Source of the DNA: Georgenia sp. SYP-B2076
GTDB lineage: Bacteria; Actinomycetota; Actinomycetes; Actinomycetales; Actinomycetaceae
Length of the DNA: 64,000 nt
Assembly (NCBI RefSeq): GCF_003991205.1
Contig: NZ_RXOZ01000034.1
Location: 62,001 to 126,000 of the forward strand
Direction of reading: 5' to 3'
The notes under the pieces: model-generated
The model's database searches: none
Seen by the model: only the letters and a program-made list of their open reading frames with translations
Told to the model about the DNA's origin: nothing
Made by a program: the position numbers and the translations under genes
Part shown: piece after piece, positions 52,308 to 59,907 of the stretch
How positions within the stretch are numbered: the first letter of the stretch is position 1
Layout of the letters: each line of letters starts with the position of its first letter

Positions 52308-53630
52308 TCACGGGATGAGCCCCGCGCGCCGCCGCGTGGTGCGGTTCGCGTGCACGGACCACCGCGGCACCCAGCGCGCCAGGGCACCGGCGGCCGCGAC
52401 GCCGAGCGCGCCGGTGACCCAGATGCCCACGGCCAGCGAGCCGAGCGCCGCGCCGGCGGAGACCACGAGCGGGCCGAGCGCGCCGCCGCCGTCCTGGAAC
52501 ACCCGCCACATGCCGAGGAACTGCGCGCGCCCCTGCGCCGGGGACACGTCCGAGCCCAGCGTCATGAGGATGCCCGAGCTCATGCCGTTGCCCAGGCCCA
52601 TGAGGGCGGCCGCGACGGCGACGCCGGCGATCGTGTGGGTGAACGGCAGCATCACCATGGCCGCGCCCATGACCAGCATCGACGGGATCCCGATCCACAG
52701 GCGCCCCATGCGGTCCATGACCTTCCCCGCCGGGTAGAACAGCAGCATGTCCACGGCGCCCGCCAGGCCGAAGATCAGCGACGTCGTCGCCGGGTCGAAG
52801 TCCAGGTGCTCGCCCCACAGCGGCAGCACCGTCTGGCGGGCGCCGCGCACCGCGCCCACCAGCAGCACGGCCACGCCGAGGGACGTGAAGACGGCGCGGT
52901 GCTCGCGCAGGATCTGGACCAGGGACGGGCCGGAGCCCCCGCGCCGAAGCGCGCGCTGCGCGGCGCGGCGCTCGCGCAGGGTGCCCGACGCCGGGACGCC
53001 GACGCGCTGCGTGTCGTCCGGCACGAGCAGGAGCGTGACGGTGGCGGCGGCCGCGGCGCCCACGCCGAGCCAGTAGGCGTTGGCGACCGAGCCGCCGCTG
53101 ATCACCAGCGCGCCGGCGAACGGGCCGAGGAACAGGCCGATGCGGTGGACGCCGGCCAGCGTGGACAGCACCCGGGCGCGACGCAGCGGCGGCGTGATCT
53201 CGGTGAGGTACGAGTGCCGGGCCAGGTTGAACACGGCCGACGCCGCGCCGGTGAGGAGGACCGCGACGGCGAGCGTGATGAGGCTCGGGGCCAGGGCGGC
53301 CCCGACGAAGGCCGCGGCGGCGACGACGCCCGCGAGGATCATAGCCCGGCGGTCCCCCACGCGGGCGGCGAGCGCCCCCGCCGGGAGGTCGGCGATGATC
53401 TGGCCCACCGGCAGCAGCGCCGCCACCACGCCGGCGACGGCGAGGTTGGCCCCCAGCCCCACCGCCGTCGGCGCGATGATCGGCAGCATCGCGCCCACGC
53501 CGATCTCGAAGACCAGTGAGGGCACGAAGGCGCCGAGCACGACCGTGCGGAACGGGAACATCGGGGCGTCGTACAGGTCGGGCCCGGGACGGCGCGGAGC
53601 CGGGATGCTTGCGGCGGGTTCGTCAGTCAT
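52308..53630 (-). CDS. MFS transporter
   Basis: The product has 440 residues and 12 membrane helices. The motif A-like loop is ALAARVGDRRAMILAG. The N-half includes IGVGAMLPIIAPTAVGLGAN and the helix-5 region HRIGLFLGPFAGALVISG; the C-half repeats the pattern with GKVMDRMGRLWIGIPSM. This fits the drug:H+ antiporter-like part of the family. Substrate unknown. ATG 53630 is preceded by GGGGG. It is divergent from the response regulator gene. Confidence 0.88.
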   Translation of the reverse strand: MTDEPAASIPAPRRPGPDLYDAPMFPFRTVVLGAFVPSLVFEIGVGAMLPIIAPTAVGLGANLAVAGVVAALLPVGQIIADLPAGALAARVGDRRAMILAGVVAAAAFVGAALAPSLITLAVAVLLTGAASAVFNLARHSYLTEITPPLRRARVLSTLAGVHRIGLFLGPFAGALVISGGSVANAYWLGVGAAAAATVTLLLVPDDTQRVGVPASGTLRERRAAQRALRRGGSGPSLVQILREHRAVFTSLGVAVLLVGAVRGARQTVLPLWGEHLDFDPATTSLIFGLAGAVDMLLFYPAGKVMDRMGRLWIGIPSMLVMGAAMVMLPFTHTIAGVAVAAALMGLGNGMSSGILMTLGSDVSPAQGRAQFLGMWRVFQDGGGALGPLVVSAGAALGSLAVGIWVTGALGVAAAGALARWVPRWSVHANRTTRRRAGLIP

Positions 53631-53795
53631 CGTGCCCCCATCATTCCCTGTCCGGCCCTCCCCTCCGCTCGCGGGACCTGCCGCCCGCGGCCGTTCGCGG
53701 GGGACGCTCGCGGGGCGTTCCCTGGGCGCTCGCGCGCCGGGCCATGACATCGGACACAATCAGTCCGTTGCGTGGCTGGTATCGGACGATGTTGC

Positions 53796-53801
53796 TAGGT
53801 T
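53796..53801 (+). promoter_or_regulatory. -10 box of a leaderless promoter
   Basis: TAGGTT is seven bases before ATG 53809, and no ribosome-binding site is seen, which supports leaderless transcription of the response regulator gene. Confidence 0.5.
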
Positions 53802-53808
53802 CACAAAC

Positions 53809-54594
53809 ATGACTGAGGTGTGCGAGACACGCACGGCCGTCGTCGTCGAGGACGACGAGGACATCCGCGCGCTCATCCACGCCGTCCTGACGCAGGCCGG
53901 CTTCACCGTCCACGCCGCGGCCACGGGAGCCGAGGGCGTCGAGCTGGTCCGCGAGCACCAGCCCGTCGTCACCACGCTCGACATCTCGCTCCCGGACATC
54001 GACGGCTTCGAGGTGGCCCGGCGGTTGCGGTCCATCTCCGACACCTACGTCGTCATGCTCACCGCCCGCGCCGAGGAGATCGACACCCTCCTGGGCCTCG
54101 AAGCCGGCGCCGACGACTATCTCACCAAGCCGTTCCGCCCCCGCGAGCTGCGCGCACGCATCGAGGCCATGCTGCGCCGTCCCCGCCATCTCACCCCTGC
54201 CGCCGCCGCTCCCGCGCCGGCGCCCGCACCCGCGCCCACGGCAGGCGAGGGCCGGACCCAGCCGGGCGACATCCTTGGTCACAACGGCCTGCGGATGGAC
54301 CTCGCCGCCCGGCTCGTCCAGCTCGACGGCACCCCGGTCCACCTGACCCGCAGCGAGTTCGACCTCCTCGCCGCACTCCTCACCGCCGCGCACCGCGTGC
54401 TCGCCAAGGCCGAGCTCGTCCGCGAGATGTGGGGCGAGGAGTACGCGACGGACGCGATGGTCACGGATGCGGACAAGCGCACCCTCGAGGTGCACATGGC
54501 CAACCTGCGCCGCAAGCTCGGTGAGGACACCGCGCACCCCAGGTTCGTCGAGACGGTGCGCGGCGTCGGTTACCGGCTCACGCCGGCGCGCTGA
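53809..54594 (+). CDS. OmpR-family response regulator
   Basis: The product has 261 residues. A receiver domain (VVVEDDEDIRALIHAVL acidic pocket; phospho-acceptor in TLDISLPDIDG; VMLTARAEE; the conserved Lys in YLTKPFRPRELRA) is joined by an Ala/Pro linker to a winged-helix DNA-binding domain (VHLTRSEFDLLAALL; VHMANLRRKLGED; VETVRGVGYRL). No kinase is adjacent. The nearest orphan histidine kinase is at 59897-61615, and the phased repeats at 58651-58700 are of the type such regulators bind. Its 3' end overlaps the HPt-like gene on the opposite strand by 17 bases. Confidence 0.94.
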   Translation: MTEVCETRTAVVVEDDEDIRALIHAVLTQAGFTVHAAATGAEGVELVREHQPVVTTLDISLPDIDGFEVARRLRSISDTYVVMLTARAEEIDTLLGLEAGADDYLTKPFRPRELRARIEAMLRRPRHLTPAAAAPAPAPAPAPTAGEGRTQPGDILGHNGLRMDLAARLVQLDGTPVHLTRSEFDLLAALLTAAHRVLAKAELVREMWGEEYATDAMVTDADKRTLEVHMANLRRKLGEDTAHPRFVETVRGVGYRLTPAR

Positions 54595-54922
54595 CCACCT
54601 TGGTCAGCGCCGCGCTCGTGGCCGCGGCCAGCTGCAGGATCTCCGGCAGGGCCTCCCGCGCCGGCCGATAGTTGCCGTGCCGGAGCGTCGGCTCCACCGA
54701 TGCTGCAACCTCGGCCAGCTCCCACGCCCCCACCGCGACGCTCTCGCTGCGCAGGCCGCGCAGGGCGACCAGCGCCTGAGCGGTGTGGCACGCCGTGAGC
54801 GCGACGCGCAGCATGTAGATCCGTTCGTCGAGAGTCGCCACGTAACGCGCAACGTAGGCGCGGGCGCTGTCGGTGCCCACCTCCTCACCCAGCGTGCGCA
54901 GCACCGCGAGATCGATGGTCAC
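54578..54922 (-). CDS. HPt-fold protein lacking the phospho-histidine (paralogue 2)
   Basis: The product is 114 residues from GTG 54922. It starts TIDLAVLRTLGEEVGTDSAR, then ARYVATLDERIYMLRVAL, which matches paralogues 1 and 3. The phosphosite helix reads LRGLRSESVAVGAWELAEV, with Arg where the His should be. The overall HPt bundle seems intact (PTLRHGNYRPAREALPEIL at the end). It converges on the response regulator gene, overlapping its stop, so transcripts from the two would be antisense at their ends. Confidence 0.75.
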   Translation of the reverse strand: MTIDLAVLRTLGEEVGTDSARAYVARYVATLDERIYMLRVALTACHTAQALVALRGLRSESVAVGAWELAEVAASVEPTLRHGNYRPAREALPEILQLAAATSAALTKVVSAPA

Positions 54923-55104
54923 GTCCGCCCACCCTTCGTCCCGACGGGCGTGACGTGCGCGTCTGACGCATCGTGCCTGGTCCCGACTGTGAGCAAGCAC
55001 ATCAGGACGACGCCGGATGCATTTGTGAACGTCGGGGGAAGGCCGGGTGAAAAGGTCGGACCACCCTGCCCTGTCGGGGGTGAGGCGGGGTGAGCGAGTG
55101 TGCG

Positions 55105-55443
55105 TCAGACCCGGGCGAGTAGGGCCGCGGTGGTCATCGCCGCCACGAGCATCAGCTCGGGCAGCAGCGCGCGCGCCGCGCTGAGAGCCCCGGAGCGCAG
55201 GTACGCCGTCAAGGACCTGGCCACCTCCGCGAGGGCGTCCGCGCCCACCATCGTGCTCGAGCTGTGCAGGCTCAGCGCCGCCACGTGGGCGGTGACGGCG
55301 TCGTCGTGCTCCACGGCCGTGCGGAGCCGGTCGACCCTGCCCTCGAGCATGGACAGGTACCTCGCCGCGAACCCGTGGGCGACGTCGTCCCCGACATCGT
55401 CACCGAGATCCCGCAGGCCGCCGGGGCTGAGGACGGCGCTCAT
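55105..55443 (-). CDS. HPt-fold protein lacking the phospho-histidine (paralogue 3)
   Basis: The product has 112 residues. It starts SPGGLRDLGDDVGDDVAHGF, then SMLEGRVDRLRTAV; the phosphosite helix is A-L-S-L-H-S followed by SSTMVGAD. The His position is Leu, and a His lies three residues later, at the position normally Lys. Its ATG overlaps the stop of the SipW-type signal peptidase gene (ATGA), so it is translated with the secretion operon. It probably acts as a regulatory binding domain, not a phosphocarrier, unless the shifted His substitutes. Confidence 0.78.
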   Translation of the reverse strand: MSAVLSPGGLRDLGDDVGDDVAHGFAARYLSMLEGRVDRLRTAVEHDDAVTAHVAALSLHSSSTMVGADALAEVARSLTAYLRSGALSAARALLPELMLVAAMTTAALLARV

Positions 55444-56270
55444 GCGCGTGCGCCCGCCAGGTCCCGCCGCCGGCTGTGGGCGGGGCCACTGCCGCCCCGG
55501 TGGCGTGGCCGTGACGCGTGCGGCGCCGGGACGACGGCGGCGTCCGCCGCATCGGGGTGGGTGTCCGCGGTGTCGGTGTCTGCGACGTCGGCGGCGTCGA
55601 CGGCGTCGGCGTCCGCGTGACCGCGGCCGTGTGCGGCCATGGCAGTGATGGGGTCGGTGCGGCTGGCGGCCGCGGCCGCCGCCACGGAGGTCCGTCGTGC
55701 CCGCAGGGCGCCGACGAGCTGGACGGCGCCGTAGGCGAACAGGGCGACGGCCGCGACCGTGACACCGGTGCTCTTCTGGTGGCCGCTCAGCGCGTTCGCC
55801 AGGTACCCGGCGTAGGGGACGTGGTACTCCACCACCCCGCGGATCTGCGTGGCGGTGAGCGTCCACGGGTCGGCGGCGTTGTTCGCGTCGCCCTGCGTGG
55901 TGAAGGAGACCGCGCCGTCCGAGGACTGCGTGCGCCCGACGATCCGGTGCGTCACCAGGGTCGGGTCGTCCGGGCGGGGCATGAAGGTGATGACGTCACC
56001 GATGGCGAGCAGCGCGGCGTCGTCGTCGCCCTCGATTGTCTCGACGACCACCTGGCTGCCGGTGGGGATGGTGGGCTCCATCGAGCCGGTGAGGATGGTC
56101 AGCGGCACCCAGCCCATGAGGCGCGGGATGAGGACCATAACGGCGGCGAGCGCGATGATGCCGGCAAGGAGGAGCCAGAGGATCCCGCGGCCGACGCGGC
56201 GGAGGTTGAGTGCTGCGGTCACCGTGGGGGCTCCATCCTTGTGGTCGACGTTCGAGCGGTTGGCCCTCAT
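55440..56270 (-). CDS. SipW/ER-type signal peptidase I
   Basis: The product has 276 residues. An N-terminal membrane helix (ILWLLLAGIIALAAVMVLI) is followed by the catalytic Ser in TILTGSMEPTIPTGSQVVV and by His in place of the usual Lys (DPTLVTHRIVG). The Ser/His pairing marks the SipW and archaeal/ER type. A second helix (GVTVAAVALFAYGAVQLVG) and a long low-complexity Ala/Asp/His tail end the protein. It should cleave the special signal peptides of the three proteins encoded just upstream. Its ATG overlaps the stop of the third exported-protein gene and its stop overlaps the HPt-like gene. Confidence 0.92.
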   Translation of the reverse strand: MRANRSNVDHKDGAPTVTAALNLRRVGRGILWLLLAGIIALAAVMVLIPRLMGWVPLTILTGSMEPTIPTGSQVVVETIEGDDDAALLAIGDVITFMPRPDDPTLVTHRIVGRTQSSDGAVSFTTQGDANNAADPWTLTATQIRGVVEYHVPYAGYLANALSGHQKSTGVTVAAVALFAYGAVQLVGALRARRTSVAAAAAASRTDPITAMAAHGRGHADADAVDAADVADTDTADTHPDAADAAVVPAPHASRPRHRGGSGPAHSRRRDLAGARA

Positions 56271-57331
56271 GCGGCGCTCCCGGGCGCTGGCTCGGCAATG
56301 GCGTTGGCGGACAGGCAGCTGACCTTGTTCGCCGCGGCCTTCTCCAGGCGGAGAGTGAACACCTGGGTGCTGTCGAGCGACGGGCTCGTGTCGCCCTCGG
56401 GGTAGACCCGGACCTTGAGCAGGATGTCCTGCTTGGCCAGCTCGTCCGGGATCTCACGCCCCTGGATGACGGCGCTGCGCGAGGTGGCACTCAGCCCGGA
56501 CGACGCCGTCGTGAGGGGCGTCCACCCGGCAGGTGTGCGCATGAGGATCTCCCACTTCGCGCCCGACGGGATGGGCGCGACGGGCCAGTCCCACGTGAGC
56601 GTCGCTGCCTTGTCGTTCGCGGGGAGGACGGCGCATGTCAGGGCTACCGGGAGCGGACGGACCACGGGCGCTGGGGCGGGGACCGTGAAGGTGGTCACCC
56701 AGGTGGTGGCCGGCGAGGTCCACTCGGCGGGGGCGGCCGCGACGGCGCCGAGCGTCGTCGTCAGGGTGAGGGTCTGACCGCCGAGGGCGCTCCGCAGCGC
56801 CGGCCCCGCGTCGACGCGCACGCACAGGTTCGCGGACTGCTGCGGGGCGAGGCTGAGCCGCCCGCCGGGGGTGCTCGCGCTCGCCGCGACGGTGAGCGCG
56901 GTGCCGGTGGAGCCGGCGGACCAGCTCACGGTCGCGTTGGTGCACGACGTGCCCGCGGGCGCCGCGGCGTAGTCGATGCGCGAACCGACCAGGGCCGGCG
57001 CGACGTTGCTGCCGTTCGAGGTGACCGCGAGCCCGCTCGGTGCCCACAGGGTGGTGACCTGGGCGGCGCTGTTGGTGATGGTGGTGGCGACACCCTCTGG
57101 CGTCGTCGGCGCGGGGGTGGCGAGCGCGACTGCGTCCGTGGTCACGCCGCTGGTGGCGAAGGTCGCCTCCGAGTGCCAGAGGGCCTCGGAGGTGCCGGAG
57201 GGAGCGAGCGCGCTGGCGATGAGACCCACCGCGGCGGCGCCGAGCAGGCCGCGGATGCCGTGACGACGGGCGTGCGGGCGCGTGTGTCGCTCCTGCCATG
57301 ACGTCGGGGGCGTGGGCTGCTGCGCGGTCAT
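56267..57331 (-). CDS. Exported protein 3 of SipW-type operon
   Basis: The product has 354 residues. The N-terminus has basic residues then GIRGLLGAAAVGLIASALA and a SEALWHSEATF region like alternate (SipW-type) signal peptides. The remainder is a long, Thr/Ser/Ala-rich beta protein with two Ig-like halves (GTSCTNATVSWSAGSTGTAL; VALTCAVLPANDKAATLTWD) and few Cys. It is probably a cell-surface or fibre-associated protein. Start ATG 57331 overlaps the stop of the second exported-protein gene. Confidence 0.8.
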   Translation of the reverse strand: MTAQQPTPPTSWQERHTRPHARRHGIRGLLGAAAVGLIASALAPSGTSEALWHSEATFATSGVTTDAVALATPAPTTPEGVATTITNSAAQVTTLWAPSGLAVTSNGSNVAPALVGSRIDYAAAPAGTSCTNATVSWSAGSTGTALTVAASASTPGGRLSLAPQQSANLCVRVDAGPALRSALGGQTLTLTTTLGAVAAAPAEWTSPATTWVTTFTVPAPAPVVRPLPVALTCAVLPANDKAATLTWDWPVAPIPSGAKWEILMRTPAGWTPLTTASSGLSATSRSAVIQGREIPDELAKQDILLKVRVYPEGDTSPSLDSTQVFTLRLEKAAANKVSCLSANAIAEPAPGSAA

Positions 57332-57906
57332 GCCGCTGCTCCGTTCTGCGTGAGCGACCAGGTGATGGCGCCCGGGGTGAGGGTCTGTCCCTGGGTGCCG
57401 CCGGAGGTGGGGACTGTCGTCGTGATCGTGGCTGTCACGACCGTGTTGTGCTGCGCGGGCGTGACCGTCCAGGAGCGTGGGGTGCCGGGGACCGGTGTCA
57501 GCGCCTGATTGATACGGACCGTCATGCCCCTGACCATCGCGTCGCGCAGGGCGGCGGAGCTGTCGTGGCCCGCGATGGCGCTGGTGTCCAGCGTGAGGGT
57601 CGCCGTCAGCGTGTCGCCCTGGACCAGGAGCTTGACCGGGACGGTGAAGGTGAGGGTGTCGCCGCCGATCAGGCGCTGGGCAGCGAGCCCGCCCGTCACG
57701 TCCTGGCTGGTGGTCGCTCCGTTGGCCGTCCGTGTCAGCGTGACGGACATCGCCTGCTGCTCGAGCAGGAGCTGGCCGCTGGTCACCGTGGCTCCGCCCA
57801 TCGTCGCCGTGTCGAACCACTCGGCGTAGCTGCCGCCGCCCCCGCTGAGGAGGGCGAGACCCACCACGCCGGCGACGGCGGCGCGGACGAGGCGAGGTCT
57901 GGGCAC
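57328..57906 (-). CDS. Exported protein 2, SipW-type signal peptide
   Basis: The product is 192 residues from GTG 57906, with AGGAG eight bases upstream. The signal region is VAGVVGLALLSGGGGSYAEW. The Gly-run followed by YAEW and the later SGQLLLEQQ are typical of alternate-signal exported proteins near SipW peptidases. The mature part is a Thr-rich beta-sandwich, similar in length and layout to exported protein 1. It may assemble into TasA/camelysin-like surface fibres. Confidence 0.82.
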   Translation of the reverse strand: MPRPRLVRAAVAGVVGLALLSGGGGSYAEWFDTATMGGATVTSGQLLLEQQAMSVTLTRTANGATTSQDVTGGLAAQRLIGGDTLTFTVPVKLLVQGDTLTATLTLDTSAIAGHDSSAALRDAMVRGMTVRINQALTPVPGTPRSWTVTPAQHNTVVTATITTTVPTSGGTQGQTLTPGAITWSLTQNGAAA

Positions 57907-57988
57907 GGCGGGGGCTCCTGTATCAGGTGGATGGCGGTGTGGTGCGTCCGGGTGCGGGCTCGCGGCCCGCACCCGGTCAACGAGGCGT

Positions 57989-58573
57989 TCAGGCGTTGCG
58001 GGCGGCACCCTGTGTCAGCTGGACCTCGACGTTGCTGAGGTTCACGCGCTGTGCCTGGGCGGTGGCCCCAGCGACCGTGTCGGGGAATGTGACCGTTAGG
58101 ACGACGTCGAGCTTCTGGTCCGTCGCGCTCTGCTTGATGGTCGCGCTCAGCCTCTCAGAGGGCTTGCCATTGACGAAGAAGGTCGAGGACTGCCCAAGCG
58201 CAGCGGCCAGGTCGCTGTCACCGGTGACCGCGGGGGTGGCGATGTTGGTGGTGAGTGCTGCGTTCAGCAGGTCACCCTTCGCCTCGATGGTGACGGACTG
58301 CTTGAACGTCAGGACATCACCCGGGACGACCTTGTAGGTCGAAGGTTCCACGGTCGCGCCCACGCTGTTGGTCCACACGCCGGCGGTGGCGTCCTTGAGC
58401 TTCAGCGTGCCGCTCGAGATGGCGCTCTCGCTCCGGACCGCCTGGGTGGCGTTCCAGCTGGCGAACGAGCTGCCCCCCGCGGCGAGGAGCGCGATGCCGA
58501 CCGCACCGGCGGCGATCGCCTTGACGGCCTTGCTGGAGCTCTTGGTGGCGGCGTGACCGGTGCTGCGAGACAT
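57989..58573 (-). CDS. Exported protein 1, SipW-type signal peptide
   Basis: The product has 194 residues. It starts with a basic stretch then AVKAIAAGAVGIALLAAGGSSFASW, an alternate-type signal with the GGSSFASW end recognised by SipW-type peptidase. The mature domain is Thr/Ser-rich with regular strands (AISSGTLKLKD; GDVLTFKQSVTIEAKGDLL; KLDVVLTVTFPDTV). It is the first exported-protein gene of the operon, after the GGDEF-like gene, and 82 bases precede the next gene. GAAGGA precedes the ATG. Confidence 0.86.
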   Translation of the reverse strand: MSRSTGHAATKSSSKAVKAIAAGAVGIALLAAGGSSFASWNATQAVRSESAISSGTLKLKDATAGVWTNSVGATVEPSTYKVVPGDVLTFKQSVTIEAKGDLLNAALTTNIATPAVTGDSDLAAALGQSSTFFVNGKPSERLSATIKQSATDQKLDVVLTVTFPDTVAGATAQAQRVNLSNVEVQLTQGAARNA

Positions 58574-58650
58574 GTGGCGTTCCTTCGGTGAGGACTGGCT
58601 GGGCCCGGCGGGAGTCGTTCGGGCTATGTCAGTGAGACTGCCCGGCCGAC

Positions 58651-58700
58651 CTCAGCGAACCCCTCAGGCCTCCTTCAGGTCACCTCAAGATCTGCTCAAG
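58651..58700 (-). promoter_or_regulatory. Five helically phased CTCAR-like direct repeats
   Basis: On the plus strand the trinucleotide TCA of CTCAG, CTCAG, TTCAG, CTCAA, CTCAA begins at 58652, 58664, 58675, 58685 and 58696, spaced 12, 11, 10 and 11 bases. The array lies 78-127 bases upstream of the first exported-protein gene. Tandem half-sites at one helical turn are typical of OmpR/PhoP-type response regulator binding. Confidence 0.55.
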
Positions 58701-59907
58701 GTTCCTTCGACGGCGCCATCGGGGCGGCCCCATCCAGCGCGCGGCCGTCCGTCTCGGCCACGACCACCCGGTTCCCGCCCTGCGCGATGGCCTCGTGCGA
58801 GGCGGTGCGGGCGGTCGCGCACAACTCGCCCAAGTCGTACGCGTACTTCCGCGCCCCGGCGACGCCGACGCTGGCGGTGAGGCGCAGCGCCCCGCCCGGA
58901 ACCGAGAGAGGCGCGTCGATGAGCTCCGTGCGCACCTCGGTGGCCCAGGCGGCCGCGTCCTCCACCGTCCAGGCGGGGATGAGGACCTGGAACGCCTGGC
59001 CGTCGGACGCGTCGCGGCCCATCAGCGCCCGGGGCGGAAGCAGCATCTGGGCGATCTCGCCACAGATGGTCAGCGCGCGGTCGGCGTACGGGCGCCCGAA
59101 CGCGACGGCGATCTCCCGGAGGCTCTCGGGCGCGATCGCGATCATCACCGCCGGGGCGCCCGCCTGCTCGGCCGACCGGAGCTGCGCGAGGGCGCGCGGC
59201 TCGAAGGAGTGGTGGGTGCGCGCGCCGGTCATGGGGTCGAAGTTGCGCACCTCGTGCGCGCGCTCGTCGGCGTGCTGGCCGCGCAGCGCGATCATCGTGA
59301 AGGCGCCCCCGTTGACGAGCAGCACGCCCACCAGCGTGGTCACCTCGGTGCCGACGTACGTCTGGAACGGCGCGGACTCCGGGCCGGCACCGAGGAAGAC
59401 CGCCAGCCGCACGAGGTAGTAGCACCCGGCGATGAGCACGATCAGCGCCAGGGCCGACCCCGCCCGGAACGCCCGGAGCGGGCCGCACAGGATCGTGCGC
59501 GCGGCCAGAAGCGCCCCCACGGCAGTGGCTGCCAGCATGACCTCCGCGCCCGCCCAGAATCCGCCGTCGGGCCCCGCCACGAGCGTGGTGACGGCCGCGA
59601 GGAGGGCGGCCGCGAGGGAGACCTCGACGAGGGAGCGGCGCCCGCCGTAGGCCCGGGCGCCGCTCCACACGGCGAAGGCGGTCAGGACGGCGGCGCCGTT
59701 GCCGACGGCGTTGGCCCACCACAGTGCGGCCGACAGCCCGGTGGCGAGGTTGGCCACGGCGGTGATCACGGCGGAGGCGAAGGTCAGGCTCCACAGCCGG
59801 TCGACCGTCGCGCCGTCGCGCGCCCAGGCCTCGGCGATGTACATGCCCGAGCTCATGAGCACCACCAGCGCCGAGAGCACCAGCAGCGTCGTCAGGTCAA
59901 GATCCAT
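58696..59907 (-). CDS. Membrane protein with degenerate GGDEF domain
   Basis: The product has 403 residues. Six or seven membrane helices (about 5-210) precede a C-terminal diguanylate cyclase-like domain: NFDPMTGARTHHSFEP aligns with the DxLTGLxNRRxF opening. Where the GGDEF signature should be the sequence reads SDGQAFQVLIP, so the metal- and GTP-binding acidic residues are lost. It cannot be an active cyclase and may sense c-di-GMP or GTP or act as a scaffold. Its ATG lies 11 bases inside the histidine kinase 3' end, so the two are coupled. Confidence 0.85.
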   Translation of the reverse strand: MDLDLTTLLVLSALVVLMSSGMYIAEAWARDGATVDRLWSLTFASAVITAVANLATGLSAALWWANAVGNGAAVLTAFAVWSGARAYGGRRSLVEVSLAAALLAAVTTLVAGPDGGFWAGAEVMLAATAVGALLAARTILCGPLRAFRAGSALALIVLIAGCYYLVRLAVFLGAGPESAPFQTYVGTEVTTLVGVLLVNGGAFTMIALRGQHADERAHEVRNFDPMTGARTHHSFEPRALAQLRSAEQAGAPAVMIAIAPESLREIAVAFGRPYADRALTICGEIAQMLLPPRALMGRDASDGQAFQVLIPAWTVEDAAAWATEVRTELIDAPLSVPGGALRLTASVGVAGARKYAYDLGELCATARTASHEAIAQGGNRVVVAETDGRALDGAAPMAPSKEP

